This document shows positions 28,756 through 37,125 of a stretch of 64,000 nt of DNA, piece after piece (the stretch's first letter is position 1; each line of letters begins with the position of its first letter). Origin of the DNA: Bradyrhizobium sp. WSM1743. Its GTDB lineage: Bacteria > Pseudomonadota > Alphaproteobacteria > Rhizobiales > Xanthobacteraceae. Under the pieces are notes generated by a model. It made no database searches. It worked only from the letters and a program-made list of their open reading frames with translations, and was not told where the DNA came from. The stretch spans positions 91,966 through 155,965 of the forward strand of contig NZ_AXAZ01000014.1 of NCBI RefSeq assembly GCF_000473065.1, read 5' to 3'. The position numbers and the translations under genes were made by a program.

Positions 28756-29730
28756 ATGAAAGCCATCCTCTGCTCGCAATATTGCCAGCCCGACGATCTC
28801 GTGCTCGCCGACGTGCCGGATCCCGTGGCGGGCCCCGGCGAAGCCGTGATCGCGATCAAGGCGGCGGCGCTGAACTTCTTCGACATCCTGATGATCCAGG
28901 GCAAGTACCAGATCAAGCCGCCATTCCCGTTCTCGCCGGCGGCGGAAGTCGCGGGCGTGATCGAGGGCATCGGCGCCGGCGTGACTGACCTGAAGGTCGG
29001 CGATCGCGTGGTCGCGTCCTGCGGCCACAACGGCGCGCGCGAGAAGATCGCGCTGCCGGCGGCGTCGATCGTGAAGATCCCCGACAATCTCGACTATGAC
29101 CGCGCGGCCGGCATCATCATCATCTACGGCACCGCGCTGCATGCGCTGGAGGATCGCGCCAGCCCGAAGCCGGGCGAGACGCTCGCGGTGCTGGGCGCTG
29201 CCGGCGGCACGGGCCTTGCCGCCTGCGAGCTCGGCAGGCTGATGGGCCTGAAGGTGATCGCCTGCGCCTCGTCGGACGAGAAACTTGAATTCGCCAAGGC
29301 GCATGGCGCCGAGCTCTCGCTGAACTACGCCAAGGAAGATTTGAAGGAAGGCCTGCGCAAGCTCACCGGCGGCAAGGGCGTCGACATCATCTTCGATCCC
29401 GTGGGTGGTGCTTACGCCGAGCAGGCGCTGCGCTCGATCGCCTGGGAAGGCCGCTTCCTCGTCATCGGCTTTGCCGCCGGCGACATTCCGAAAATGCCGC
29501 TGAACCTCGCGCTGCTGAAGGGTTGCGACATCCGCGGCGTGTTCTGGGGCGCCTGGACCCGGCTCAACCCCGCCAAGAACCGCGCCAATCTCGAGAAGCT
29601 CGTGAAGTGGACCGCGGAAGGCAAGATCTCCTCGCATGTCGACCGTACCTTCCCGCTGGCGCAGACCGCGGATGCACTCAAGGTGCTGGCGGGACGCCAG
29701 GCCATGGGCAAGGTGATCCTGCATCCGTGA
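28756..29730 (+). CDS. Zinc-independent NADPH:quinone oxidoreductase family protein
   Basis: MDR-superfamily reductase of 324 residues. The N-terminal GroES-like domain (KAAALNFFDILMIQGKY, PAAEVAGVIEGIG, KVGDRVVASCG) lacks the structural-zinc cysteines. The Rossmann part has VLGAAGGTGLAACELGRLMG, ACASSDEKLEFAKAHGA and GKGVDIIFDPVGG. This pattern fits the QOR/zeta-crystallin-like branch. It is divergent from the dienoyl-CoA-reductase-like SDR, which would suit a lipid or enone-CoA reduction role, but that is only contextual. The ATG is at 28756. Confidence 0.88.
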   Translation: MKAILCSQYCQPDDLVLADVPDPVAGPGEAVIAIKAAALNFFDILMIQGKYQIKPPFPFSPAAEVAGVIEGIGAGVTDLKVGDRVVASCGHNGAREKIALPAASIVKIPDNLDYDRAAGIIIIYGTALHALEDRASPKPGETLAVLGAAGGTGLAACELGRLMGLKVIACASSDEKLEFAKAHGAELSLNYAKEDLKEGLRKLTGGKGVDIIFDPVGGAYAEQALRSIAWEGRFLVIGFAAGDIPKMPLNLALLKGCDIRGVFWGAWTRLNPAKNRANLEKLVKWTAEGKISSHVDRTFPLAQTADALKVLAGRQAMGKVILHP

Positions 29731-29776
29731 GGATGTAGTGGCGAATGGCGTCGCGACGCCATCGCCACATACCCAA

Positions 29777-29883
29777 CTGTCATCGCCCGGCTTGACCGGG
29801 CGATCCAGTATTCCAGAGACCCCAGTGATTTAGCCGAGAAGCCGCGGCGTACTGGATGCCCCGGTCAAGCCGGGGCATGACAG
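29777..29883. repeat. Palindromic repeat, family D (cgcccggcttgaccgggcg type)
   Basis: Left arm CTGTCATCGCCCGGCTTGAC with its own mini-hairpin CGCCCGGCTTGACCGGGCG, then GATCCAGTA. The right arm is TACTGGATGCCCCGG ending GGGGCATGACAG. Related elements are at 32232, 42596 and 62479. Confidence 0.8.
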
Positions 29884-29951
29884 CTGACTTTCATGGCACG
29901 CCGCTCGCACGCCGTCATTTGGTAAAGTCTCCTCAACCACTGCTGGCAAGA

Positions 29952-29969
29952 TTGCGGTGCATTCCGCAA
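29952..29969. promoter_or_regulatory. Small inverted repeat, possible operator
   Basis: TTGCGG, six bases, CCGCAA, about 170 bp before the Sel1-like gene. It is the size of a dimeric-regulator site, but no consensus is recognised. Confidence 0.3.
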
Positions 29970-30140
29970 CCTCGCCCGAATCAAACCCAAAAATTTCCCG
30001 ATTCGTCCCAACCGTTGTCGCTTTTTGGGCTGATTCAAATTGCGATTTACCGGCTCCAGTTTGCTGGGCGCTCCTGGACAACAACAAGAAAACTGAAACC
30101 GGTATGCCCCGCGTTGTGTCAGTCCAGGGGGAGCATCACC

Positions 30141-31001
30141 ATGGAGACGACGGCATACCGCCCGTCCAGGGAATCGAGGGCCTTCGATTCCGATCCAGCC
30201 GCGTCACATCCATCCACCGCATCCTACATCCGTGCGCGCGCCGCACGGATTGATCTGTCGCCGGACGATCCAATACCACTGTTCCTGTCCGATCCGCTCG
30301 GTGCGCCGAACCCGGACGAATATACCCCGCTGGAGTTGCGGCCCCGGGGCAGAATTGTCCCGCGTGTTCTCGCGGGCGTTCTCGCAGCCGTTCTGGTGGC
30401 ATCCAGCCTGGCAATTCTGGCCGCGCTGTTTCAGTCCGACCTTCGCGGCATCTTCGCCGCCGTTGGCTCGGCGGGCATCGCGCTGGAGCAGGTGGCGGCC
30501 TCGGCCAGCGCGCCGGCCGTACCGCAATCTCCGCGCAAGGATCCGGGGCGCGTGACCGACGCAACCCTGGCGAGCGCTGACGCGCAGGATCTCCCTGCAC
30601 CGTCAACGCCGAGCCGCGAAGCGATCGCGACCGCCTATCAGACCGCGCTGCAAGCCCAGACGCCTGTGCCTCAGCCCGCGCCGGTGACCACACCGCCCGC
30701 GCCCCCTCCGCCCGTGCGGACGCTCGACGCCGACACGGTGGCCGGGCTGATGGCGCGCGCGAAGAGCCTGTTGACGATCGGCGATATCGTTGCAGCGCGC
30801 CTGTTACTCGAGCGCGCGGCCAACGCCCAGGATGCGACAGCGGCGTTTCTGCTGGCGCAGACCTATGATCCGGCCGTGCTGGGCACCAGCGACACGCGGC
30901 GCATCGCCGCCGATGCGACCGCTGCGCGCGACTGGTACGAGAAGGCCGCGGCACTCGGATCGACGGAGGCGCGGCAGCGCCTCGCCCAGCTTCAGAACTA
31001 G
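30141..31001 (+). CDS. Membrane-anchored protein with C-terminal Sel1/TPR-like repeats
   Basis: 286 residues. A polar N-terminal cytosolic part (1-70, with PDEYTPLELRPRG) leads to one transmembrane helix (RIVPRVLAGVLAAVLVASSL, about 71-95) and an Ala/Pro/Ser-rich linker. The C-terminal stretch of about 80 residues has alpha-solenoid character (AGLMARAKSLL, ARLLLERAANAQ, ARDWYEKAAALGS). The last repeat has the Sel1-like pattern W-Y-E-K-A-A. The ATG at 30141 follows GGGGGAGC. The next gene (TAXI protein) starts 18 bp after the stop, so the two are probably one operon. Function unknown. Confidence 0.8.
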   Translation: METTAYRPSRESRAFDSDPAASHPSTASYIRARAARIDLSPDDPIPLFLSDPLGAPNPDEYTPLELRPRGRIVPRVLAGVLAAVLVASSLAILAALFQSDLRGIFAAVGSAGIALEQVAASASAPAVPQSPRKDPGRVTDATLASADAQDLPAPSTPSREAIATAYQTALQAQTPVPQPAPVTTPPAPPPPVRTLDADTVAGLMARAKSLLTIGDIVAARLLLERAANAQDATAAFLLAQTYDPAVLGTSDTRRIAADATAARDWYEKAAALGSTEARQRLAQLQN

Positions 31002-31019
31002 TACTTTTTAGAGGACATC

Positions 31020-32183
31020 ATGCATAACGCTTTGAAAATGGCGCTTGCCGCCATCATGACGATCTGTGCCTTCGCGGCACGTGCTGAGCAGCAGACCGAA
31101 TACGATCCGGCCAAGGTCTCCGACAGCCTCAAGGCCATCTTCCAGTTCGGCTCGACCTCGACCAAGCAGGCGCTGAACGCCAACACCGTCACGCTGATCA
31201 CCGGCACGATCGGAGGCACCTATGTGCAGTTCGGCGCCGACCTCGCCTCGGTGCTCGACGACGGTAACAAGATCCGCGTGCTGCCGATCGTCGGCCGCGG
31301 CTCGGTGCAGAGCGTCGCCGACATCCTGTTCCTGCAGGGCGTCGATCTCGGCATCGTGCGCGCCGACACGCTCGACTATCTCGAGCGCAAGGGATTCGCC
31401 AAGGACATCAAGCGCCAGTTCACCTATGTGACGAAACTCTACAACGAGGAGATGCAGGTGATCGCGCCGAAATCGGTCGCGACCCTCAAAGATCTCGAGG
31501 GTAAGACGGTCAGCGTGGACCTGCCCAACGGCGGCACCTTCGTCACCGCGCTCACCGTGTTCGAGCGGCTCGGGATCAAGGCGAAATTCGTCTATGTCGA
31601 GCAGCGCATCGCGATGGAGAAGCTGAAGGCCGGCGAGATCGACGCCGTCATCGTGGTCGGCGGCAAGCCGTACAAATCGGTCTCGACATTCGGCAATGAC
31701 GGCCGTTTCCATCTCGCGAAGGTAGACTACGCAAAGCCGCTGCAGAACGACTACCTGCCGGCCACCCTGACCGCGAAGGACTATCCGAACCTGATCAAGG
31801 AGGGCGAGAGCGTCGACACGATCGCGGTGCCTGCGGTGCTCGCGGCCTATAATTGGGCGGCCAACACCGAGCGCTATCGCAAGCTCGCGCTGTTCGTGGA
31901 CGCGTTCTTCACGAAATTCCCCGCGCTGCAGAACCCGCCCTTCCATCCCAAGTGGAAGGAGGTCTCGCTCGCGGCGCCGCTTTCCGGCTGGAACAGGTTG
32001 CCGGTGGCGCAGCAATGGCTCGACAAGCACGGTATCGAGCCGGTGACGCGCCAGCGCTTCGAGGCGTTCCTGAAGCAGAGCCCCGCGGCCGCCAAGGTAT
32101 CGGACGCCGACAAGGAGACGCTATTCAGGCAATTCCAGGCGTGGGACGCGGAGAAGGCGCGGGCGGAGGCGGGGAAGAAGTAA
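31020..32183 (+). CDS. TAXI family solute-binding protein
   Basis: Periplasmic binding protein of the TAXI class that normally delivers ligand to TRAP transporters. 387 residues; signal peptide 1-22 (AARA), then the binding fold: TLITGTIGGTYVQFGADLA, GRGSVQSVADILFLQGVDLGIV, LKDLEGKTVSVDLPNGGTF and AGEIDAVIVVGGKPYKSV. No TRAP permease gene lies in the window, so partner and ligand are unknown. It follows the Sel1-like gene by 18 bp. A basic Lys/Ala-rich tail ends the protein. A second, membrane-anchored TAXI protein is encoded at 33295. Confidence 0.85.
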   Translation: MHNALKMALAAIMTICAFAARAEQQTEYDPAKVSDSLKAIFQFGSTSTKQALNANTVTLITGTIGGTYVQFGADLASVLDDGNKIRVLPIVGRGSVQSVADILFLQGVDLGIVRADTLDYLERKGFAKDIKRQFTYVTKLYNEEMQVIAPKSVATLKDLEGKTVSVDLPNGGTFVTALTVFERLGIKAKFVYVEQRIAMEKLKAGEIDAVIVVGGKPYKSVSTFGNDGRFHLAKVDYAKPLQNDYLPATLTAKDYPNLIKEGESVDTIAVPAVLAAYNWAANTERYRKLALFVDAFFTKFPALQNPPFHPKWKEVSLAAPLSGWNRLPVAQQWLDKHGIEPVTRQRFEAFLKQSPAAAKVSDADKETLFRQFQAWDAEKARAEAGKK

Positions 32184-32231
32184 CGAGCGGCGTTGCGGCC
32201 GATGGTGTCGCAAGCGCTACCCACACACTCG

Positions 32232-32337
32232 CTGTCATCGCCCGGCTTGACCGGGCGATCCAGTACTCCGTGACGGCAGCGATTGAAACGAGAGGCCGCG
32301 GCGTACTGGGATTCCCCGCCTGCGCGGGGAATGACAG
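32232..32337. repeat. Chimeric palindromic repeat (D arm plus cccgc arm)
   Basis: The left arm is CTGTCATCGCCCGGCTTGAC...GATCCAGTA as in the element at 29777. The right arm is GTACTGGGATTCCCCGCC...GCGGGGAATGACAG, a different module that forms its own hairpin CCCCGCCTGCGCGGGG. Outer ends CTGTCAT/ATGACAG still pair. Confidence 0.75.
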
Positions 32338-32369
32338 TGTGGCTGGGGGCTACGGCGTGCCGCCAACGC

Positions 32370-32753
32370 CTACTGCTCCGTCTCCTCCGCACCTACCCCA
32401 CGCTTCAGCGCGGCGCGGGCGGCCTCGCGGTGCTCGATCGTGATGTGGCTGGCGACCATGCGGATGGCGGTGGCGAGGACGGCGGCGTCATCGGCGAAGC
32501 CGAGGACCGGCATCACGTCCGCGACGAAGTCGAATGGCAGGATGAAATAGGCGATCGCACCCAACAGCGAGGCCTGGACGTGGCGCGGCGTCTGCCGATC
32601 GAACGCGCAGTAATAGGCGGCAAGCAAATCCTCCGCGAACGGCAGCTGCGCGGCGACACGCTTCAGCTTGCGCCAGAAGCGGCGGCGCACGCTCTCGCGA
32701 TCTTGCGCGAGCCGATCGGCTGGCTCGAAGCCGACGCTGTGCTCGGCAGCCAT
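32370..32753 (-). CDS. YkvA family (DUF1232) protein
   Basis: Small protein of 127 residues with the DUF1232 core (TPRHVQASLLGAIAYFILPF, then DFVADVMPVLGFADDAAVLATA), which forms two amphipathic or membrane helices around the conserved PxDxxPD-like loop. The start at 32753 (MAAEHSVGF) is preceded by GGGGAGC. Function of the family is not known. It lies 99 bp downstream of the pterin dehydratase gene on the same strand, so the two may be co-transcribed. Confidence 0.85.
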   Translation of the reverse strand: MAAEHSVGFEPADRLAQDRESVRRRFWRKLKRVAAQLPFAEDLLAAYYCAFDRQTPRHVQASLLGAIAYFILPFDFVADVMPVLGFADDAAVLATAIRMVASHITIEHREAARAALKRGVGAEETEQ

Positions 32754-32852
32754 GCTCAGATGCTCCCCGTTCTGCCGGAGGCGGCGGATCGCCCATCCCG
32801 GCTGATCACAAGATGGGGATGCGGCCGGCCCCTGCAAGACGTCAGCTTGGTG

Positions 32853-33143
32853 TCAGCCTGCGATGGCGTTCATCGCCTTGGCCAGGGCGGTGTCGCGCGC
32901 GGTGACGCCGCCGGCGTCGTGGGTCGACAGCACCACCTCAACCGTCTTGTAGACGTTGCGCCATTCGGGGTGGTGATCCATCTTCTCGGCGACCAGCGCG
33001 GCGCGGGTCATGAAGCCGAACGCCTCGTTGAAATCCTTGAAGACAAAGGTTTTCCCGATGGCGTCGCGGCCTTGGGCTTCAGTCCAGCCCGGTAGTCCGC
33101 CGAGCGCCTGCTTGCGCGCCTCCGCCGAGAGCCGTTCTGCCAT
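32853..33143 (-). CDS. 4a-hydroxytetrahydrobiopterin dehydratase
   Basis: Recycles the pterin cofactor of aromatic amino acid hydroxylases (PCD/DCoH, phhB type). The 96 residues contain the active-site string [15 protein letters not shown] (two catalytic His) and [13 protein letters not shown], a full match to the family. RBS AAAGGACGGAG is upstream of the ATG at 33143. No phenylalanine hydroxylase gene is near. Confidence 0.93.
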   Translation of the reverse strand: MAERLSAEARKQALGGLPGWTEAQGRDAIGKTFVFKDFNEAFGFMTRAALVAEKMDHHPEWRNVYKTVEVVLSTHDAGGVTARDTALAKAMNAIAG

Positions 33144-33294
33144 GCTCGTCTCCGTCCTTTAGGGGAACTTTACTCTAACACCGCCCCGGCGCCCGGGTTC
33201 ATACCGGATTTCCTGCATCCGCTAACCATGACGGAGATGTAACCCCGCCGGACAAGAAATTTGCTACAATTGCGAGCGTAAATCGCCGGCCAAG

Positions 33295-34734
33295 ATGAAA
33301 CTGAGCCTGAAGCGCCTGTTTGGGAGATCGATGACCGGGGGATTGGACCTGGCCGAAACGCCCCCTTCGCCGCGATCCGCGGCGCGGAAGACGGCGCTCG
33401 TGTCTCTGGCATTCGTGCTTGCGATCATCGGCGCACTCGCCGGCGGCTATTACTTCGCGATGCGCCCCGTGACGCTCAGGATCGCGGTCGGCCCCGCCAA
33501 CAGCGACGACGTCAAGGTCGTGCAGACGCTGACGCAGGCCTTCACGCAGAGCAAGGGCCAGGTGCGGCTGCGGCCGATCCAGACCGACGGCGCCACGGCC
33601 AGCGCCAACGCGCTCGCGGAAGGCAGGGTCGATCTCGCCATCGTGCGCGGCGACCTCGATGTGCCGAAGAACGCGCAGGCGGTCGCAACCCTGCGCAAGA
33701 ACGTCGTGGTGCTGTGGTCGGTCCAGGGCAAGGGCAAGAAGAAGGGCGCCAAGATCACCAAGATCGCGCAGCTCGCCGGTCATCGCGTCGGCGTGGTCGG
33801 CCGCACCCAGGCCAACGTCAACCTGCTCAAGGTGATCCTGCAGCAATATGGCGTCGATCCCGCCAAGGTCGAGATCGTGCAATTCCCGGCAAACGAGGTT
33901 GCCGAGGCGATCAAGGCGCAGAAGGCCGACATCTATCTCGCGGCCGGCCCCGTCAACAGCAAGATCACGGCGGACGCGATCGCCGCCTCCACCAAGGATT
34001 TCGGCGCGCCCACCTTCCTCGCGATCGATTCGGCGGACGCGATCGCGCAAAACCATCCGGTCTACGAAGCGTCCGAGATTCCCGCCGGCACCTATGGTGG
34101 CTCACCCGCCCGCCCGGAGGACGAGGTCAAGACCATCAGCTTTTCGCACCACATCGTGGCGCGCAAGGGCGTGTCCGAAACCACCATCGCGGCGTTCACG
34201 CGCCAGCTGTTCGCCGTGCGCCAGCAACTGGTGACGGAATTCCCGCTGGCGGCGAAGATCGAAACGCCCGATACCGACAAGGATGCGGTGATCCCGGTGC
34301 ATCCGGGTGCGGCCGCCTTCGTCGACGGCGAGGAAAAGACCTTCCTCGACAAATACAGCGATTACATCTGGTGGGGCCTGATGGCGCTGTCCGCCATGGG
34401 CTCGATCGGCGCCTGGTTCGCCGGCTATCTAAAGAAGGACGAGCGCAACAGCAACAATCATCAGCGCGAACGTCTGCTCGACATGATCTCGGCGGCGCGC
34501 AAGTGCGAGACGATCGACGAGCTGGACCAGATGCAGACCGAGGCTGACGACATCCTGCGCGATACGCTGCGTTGCTACGATCACGGCGCGATCGAGGAAG
34601 GCGCGCTCACAGCGTTCAACATCGCGCTCGACCAATTCCACGCCGCGGTCGCCGACCGCAAGGCGCTGCTGATGAGCCTGCCGCAGAACCTGCAACGCGC
34701 AGGCGCGCAGTTCCGCGCCGCCGGTAACGCGTGA
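33295..34734 (+). CDS. Membrane-anchored TAXI-domain protein
   Basis: 479 residues: cytosolic start with a basic stretch, TM1 (about 33-55), a periplasmic TAXI/solute-binding domain (about 58-345: LRIAVGPANSDDVKVVQTL, LAEGRVDLAIVRGDL, HRVGVVGRTQANVNLLKVIL, IKAQKADIYLAAGPV), TM2 (about 355-378, WWGLMALSAMGSIGAWFAGY) and a cytosolic helical tail of about 100 residues with a CETIDELDQMQTEADDI-type coil. A binding domain held between two helices with a cytosolic coil looks like a sensor or scaffold rather than a free binding protein. Divergent from phhB and ykvA. No TRAP permease is nearby. Confidence 0.8.
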   Translation: MKLSLKRLFGRSMTGGLDLAETPPSPRSAARKTALVSLAFVLAIIGALAGGYYFAMRPVTLRIAVGPANSDDVKVVQTLTQAFTQSKGQVRLRPIQTDGATASANALAEGRVDLAIVRGDLDVPKNAQAVATLRKNVVVLWSVQGKGKKKGAKITKIAQLAGHRVGVVGRTQANVNLLKVILQQYGVDPAKVEIVQFPANEVAEAIKAQKADIYLAAGPVNSKITADAIAASTKDFGAPTFLAIDSADAIAQNHPVYEASEIPAGTYGGSPARPEDEVKTISFSHHIVARKGVSETTIAAFTRQLFAVRQQLVTEFPLAAKIETPDTDKDAVIPVHPGAAAFVDGEEKTFLDKYSDYIWWGLMALSAMGSIGAWFAGYLKKDERNSNNHQRERLLDMISAARKCETIDELDQMQTEADDILRDTLRCYDHGAIEEGALTAFNIALDQFHAAVADRKALLMSLPQNLQRAGAQFRAAGNA

Positions 34735-34782
34735 GCGCTCAGGCGCGTTATTGCTGCGTCACATTGTCTCAATATAGGTTCA

Positions 34783-34864
34783 CTGTCATTCCGGGATGGT
34801 CCGAAGGACCAGACCCGGAATCTCGAGATTCCGGATTCGCGCTTCGCGCGCTCCGGAATGACAG
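34783..34864. repeat. Palindromic repeat, family A
   Basis: CTGTCATTCCGGGATGG / GCGCTCCGGAATGACAG around AATCTCGAGATT. Ends 30 bp before the chosen PhoD start. Confidence 0.85.
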
Positions 34865-34894
34865 CGAAAGATGCGCCAGCCAGCGAACACACCC

Positions 34895-36442
34895 ATGAAC
34901 ATCAAATTCTCCCGCCGCCGCTTCCTCGCCACCAGCGCCGGTGCGCTCGGCACGATCGCGCTGCCGTATCTCTCGCGCGCAGCCGACCGGCCGGCGGTCA
35001 CTCACGGCGTGCAGGCCGGCGACGTCACCGTCGACGGCGGCGTGGTATGGGCGCGCGCCGACCGTCCATCGCAGATGCTGGTGGAGGTGGCGACGACCGA
35101 GTCCTTCAAGGACGCCCGTGCGCTACCGCCGATCGCGGCGCTGCCCGAGAGCGACTTCACCGCAAAGATGCTGATCGAGAACCTGCCGGGTGGACAGGAC
35201 ATATTCTACCGCGTCCGCTTCCGCGATCTCTCGCACAGCGCGGTCGAGTGCGAGCCGGTCGTCGGCCGCTTCCGCACCGCGCCGGCCGACCGCCGCGACG
35301 TCAGCTTCGTCTGGGGCGGCGACGTCGCAGGGCAAGGCTGGGGCATCAACCCCGACGACGGCGGCATGTTCACCTTCTCGGCAATGCGCAAGCACCTGCC
35401 GGACTTCTTCCTGCATTCCGGCGACACCATCTATGCCGACGGTCCTATCCAATCCGAGGTGAAGCTTGCCGACGGCAAGATCTGGAAGAACGTCACCATC
35501 CCGGAGAAGGCCAAGGTCGCCGAGACGCTGGACGAGTTCCGCGCCGCGCACAAATACAATCTAACCGACGACAATCTCCGTGCCTTCAATGCGGAAGTGC
35601 CGATCTTCGTGCAGTGGGACGACCACGAAGTGACCAACAACTGGTCGCTGTCGAAAGAGCTGCCGGCCGCCTACAAGGTGCGCGACATCTCGCTGCTCGC
35701 GGCCCGCGCGGGTCGCGCCTTTCGCGAGATGTATCCGATGCGCGAGAGCATCACTGAGCCCAGCCGCGTCTATCGCCAGATCTCCTACGGCCCGCATCTC
35801 GACGTGTTCGTGCTCGACGAGCGCAGCTATCGCGGCCCGAACGGCACGAACCAGGAAACGGCCTACGGCCCTGCCGCCTACTTCCTAGGTCCGGATCAGA
35901 TGGCATGGCTAAAGCGAAGCCTTCTCAACTCGCGTGCGACCTGGAAGGTGATTGCTTCCGACATGCCGCTCAGCATCCTGGTCTATGACGATGCTACCAA
36001 CAAAAAAGGCTCGGAGGCCTTTGCGCAAGGCGATGGGCCGGTGCGCGGCCGTGAATTCGAGATCGCTGACCTCCTGCGCTTCATCAAGATGGCGCCGATC
36101 AAGAACACGGTCTGGCTGACGGCCGACGTGCATTATGCCGCCGCGCACTATTACAACCCCGACAAGGCACAGTTCCAGGAATTCGATCCGTTCTGGGAAT
36201 TCGTGTCGGGCCCTCTGCACGCCGGAACGTTCGGACCGGGCGAGATGGACAACACCTTTGGACCCGAGGTGCGCTTCGTCAAGGCGCCCGGTCCAGACAA
36301 GCAGAACCTGCCGCCGTCAGCCGGCATGCAGTTCTTCGGTCACGTCAAGATCGACGGCTCCTCCGGCCAAATGACGGTGACCCTGCGCGACCGCGCCGAC
36401 GTCGCATTGTGGTCGACCACGCTCGACCCGAAGCAGAGCTGA
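34895..36442 (+). CDS. Alkaline phosphatase D (PhoD) family protein
   Basis: Secreted phosphodiesterase/monoesterase of the PhoD family, exported by Tat. 515 residues; the twin-arginine signal SRRRFLATSAGALG is at the start, followed by an N-terminal Fn3-like domain and the metallophosphatase core. Metal-binding motifs: FVWGGDVAGQGWG, FFLHSGDTIYADGP, FVQWDDHEVTNNW, the DMPLSILVYDD segment and WLTADVHYAAAH. The ATG at 34895 is chosen since it puts the RR motif 6 residues from the N-terminus; an ATG at 34871 overlaps the repeat flank. Family members use Ca and Fe. Monocistronic. Confidence 0.9.
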   Translation: MNIKFSRRRFLATSAGALGTIALPYLSRAADRPAVTHGVQAGDVTVDGGVVWARADRPSQMLVEVATTESFKDARALPPIAALPESDFTAKMLIENLPGGQDIFYRVRFRDLSHSAVECEPVVGRFRTAPADRRDVSFVWGGDVAGQGWGINPDDGGMFTFSAMRKHLPDFFLHSGDTIYADGPIQSEVKLADGKIWKNVTIPEKAKVAETLDEFRAAHKYNLTDDNLRAFNAEVPIFVQWDDHEVTNNWSLSKELPAAYKVRDISLLAARAGRAFREMYPMRESITEPSRVYRQISYGPHLDVFVLDERSYRGPNGTNQETAYGPAAYFLGPDQMAWLKRSLLNSRATWKVIASDMPLSILVYDDATNKKGSEAFAQGDGPVRGREFEIADLLRFIKMAPIKNTVWLTADVHYAAAHYYNPDKAQFQEFDPFWEFVSGPLHAGTFGPGEMDNTFGPEVRFVKAPGPDKQNLPPSAGMQFFGHVKIDGSSGQMTVTLRDRADVALWSTTLDPKQS

Positions 36443-36494
36443 TCGCTCGAGCAGGATGAACTGAGTTGAATCGATGCGCGCTCAGGCCGCGGCT

Positions 36495-36518
36495 CACCTC
36501 TCCCGTCGGGGAGAGGTG
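36495..36518. repeat. Short hairpin after phoD
   Basis: CACCTCTCCC, GTC, GGGGAGAGGTG: a compact inverted repeat between the convergent PhoD and response-regulator genes. No T-tract, so termination is possible but not clear; it resembles the arms of the repeat at 37908. Confidence 0.5.
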
Positions 36519-36556
36519 GACAGCGGACAGTCCGCCGAACTTGATTTCACCAGGCT

Positions 36557-36991
36557 TTAGCCCGCGGCGCGTAGCCGAAGCGCCGCTTCCAGCGCGTCGC
36601 TCGAGCACGGCTTCTGCAAGCGCGGCTGGCTGGCGAATTCGGGCGGTATCCGCGCCTCGGCGCCGTAGCCGGTAACGAAAACGAACGGAACCTTAAGCGC
36701 GATCAGCCGCTCGGCAATCGCAAAGCTGGTCTCGCGGATCAATTCGACATCAAGCAGCGCGAAATCCGGTGCGCGCGCCGCGATCGCGCTCAACGCCTGC
36801 GCCACCGATCCCACGGTGCGCACGCTCTTCACGCCAAATCCGAGGAGGCGATCCTCGAAATCGATCGCAATAATCGGATCGTCCTCGACGATCAGGACAT
36901 CGGCGGGAACATCGGACGCACCGTCTGGGGAAGCAGGTATCATGATCTTGGCTATCGAGGGCTGCGTGTTTTTATCCTCAGGCAGCCTCAT
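36557..36991 (-). CDS. Single-domain response regulator
   Basis: Receiver-only CheY-like protein of about 144 residues. The receiver spans about 28-140: acidic pair in VLIVEDDPIIAID, phosphoacceptor Asp in FALLDVELI, Thr in FVFVTGYG and Lys in PRLQKPCSSD. There is no output domain, so it signals by protein contact or as a phosphate carrier. The start at 36991 (MRLPEDKN) has AGGT upstream; an internal ATG at 36943 is the main alternative. It is divergent from the Crp/Fnr gene (134 bp), and the two are commonly paired in bradyrhizobia. Confidence 0.85.
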   Translation of the reverse strand: MRLPEDKNTQPSIAKIMIPASPDGASDVPADVLIVEDDPIIAIDFEDRLLGFGVKSVRTVGSVAQALSAIAARAPDFALLDVELIRETSFAIAERLIALKVPFVFVTGYGAEARIPPEFASQPRLQKPCSSDALEAALRLRAAG

Positions 36992-37125
36992 CTTGATACC
37001 TGCAACCAGCGCATCAGTGGGGTTCCCGGAACGAAACTCACCACACAAGAGTTTTCTCGTCTGTTCACTTGTGCAGATGGCCGGCGGACGGAACTCGCTA
37101 GCGTGGAAAGAGAGGGGGATCCACA

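Larger units (their letters stand above)
29731..30140. other. Intergenic region with repeat and candidate operator
   Basis: A 410 bp stretch without a supportable gene. It holds the family D palindrome at 29777-29883 and a small inverted repeat at 29952-29969. The remaining 170 bp before the next gene are less GC-rich than their surroundings (for example AAAAATTTCCCG at about 29990) and probably carry the promoter. Confidence 0.6.
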
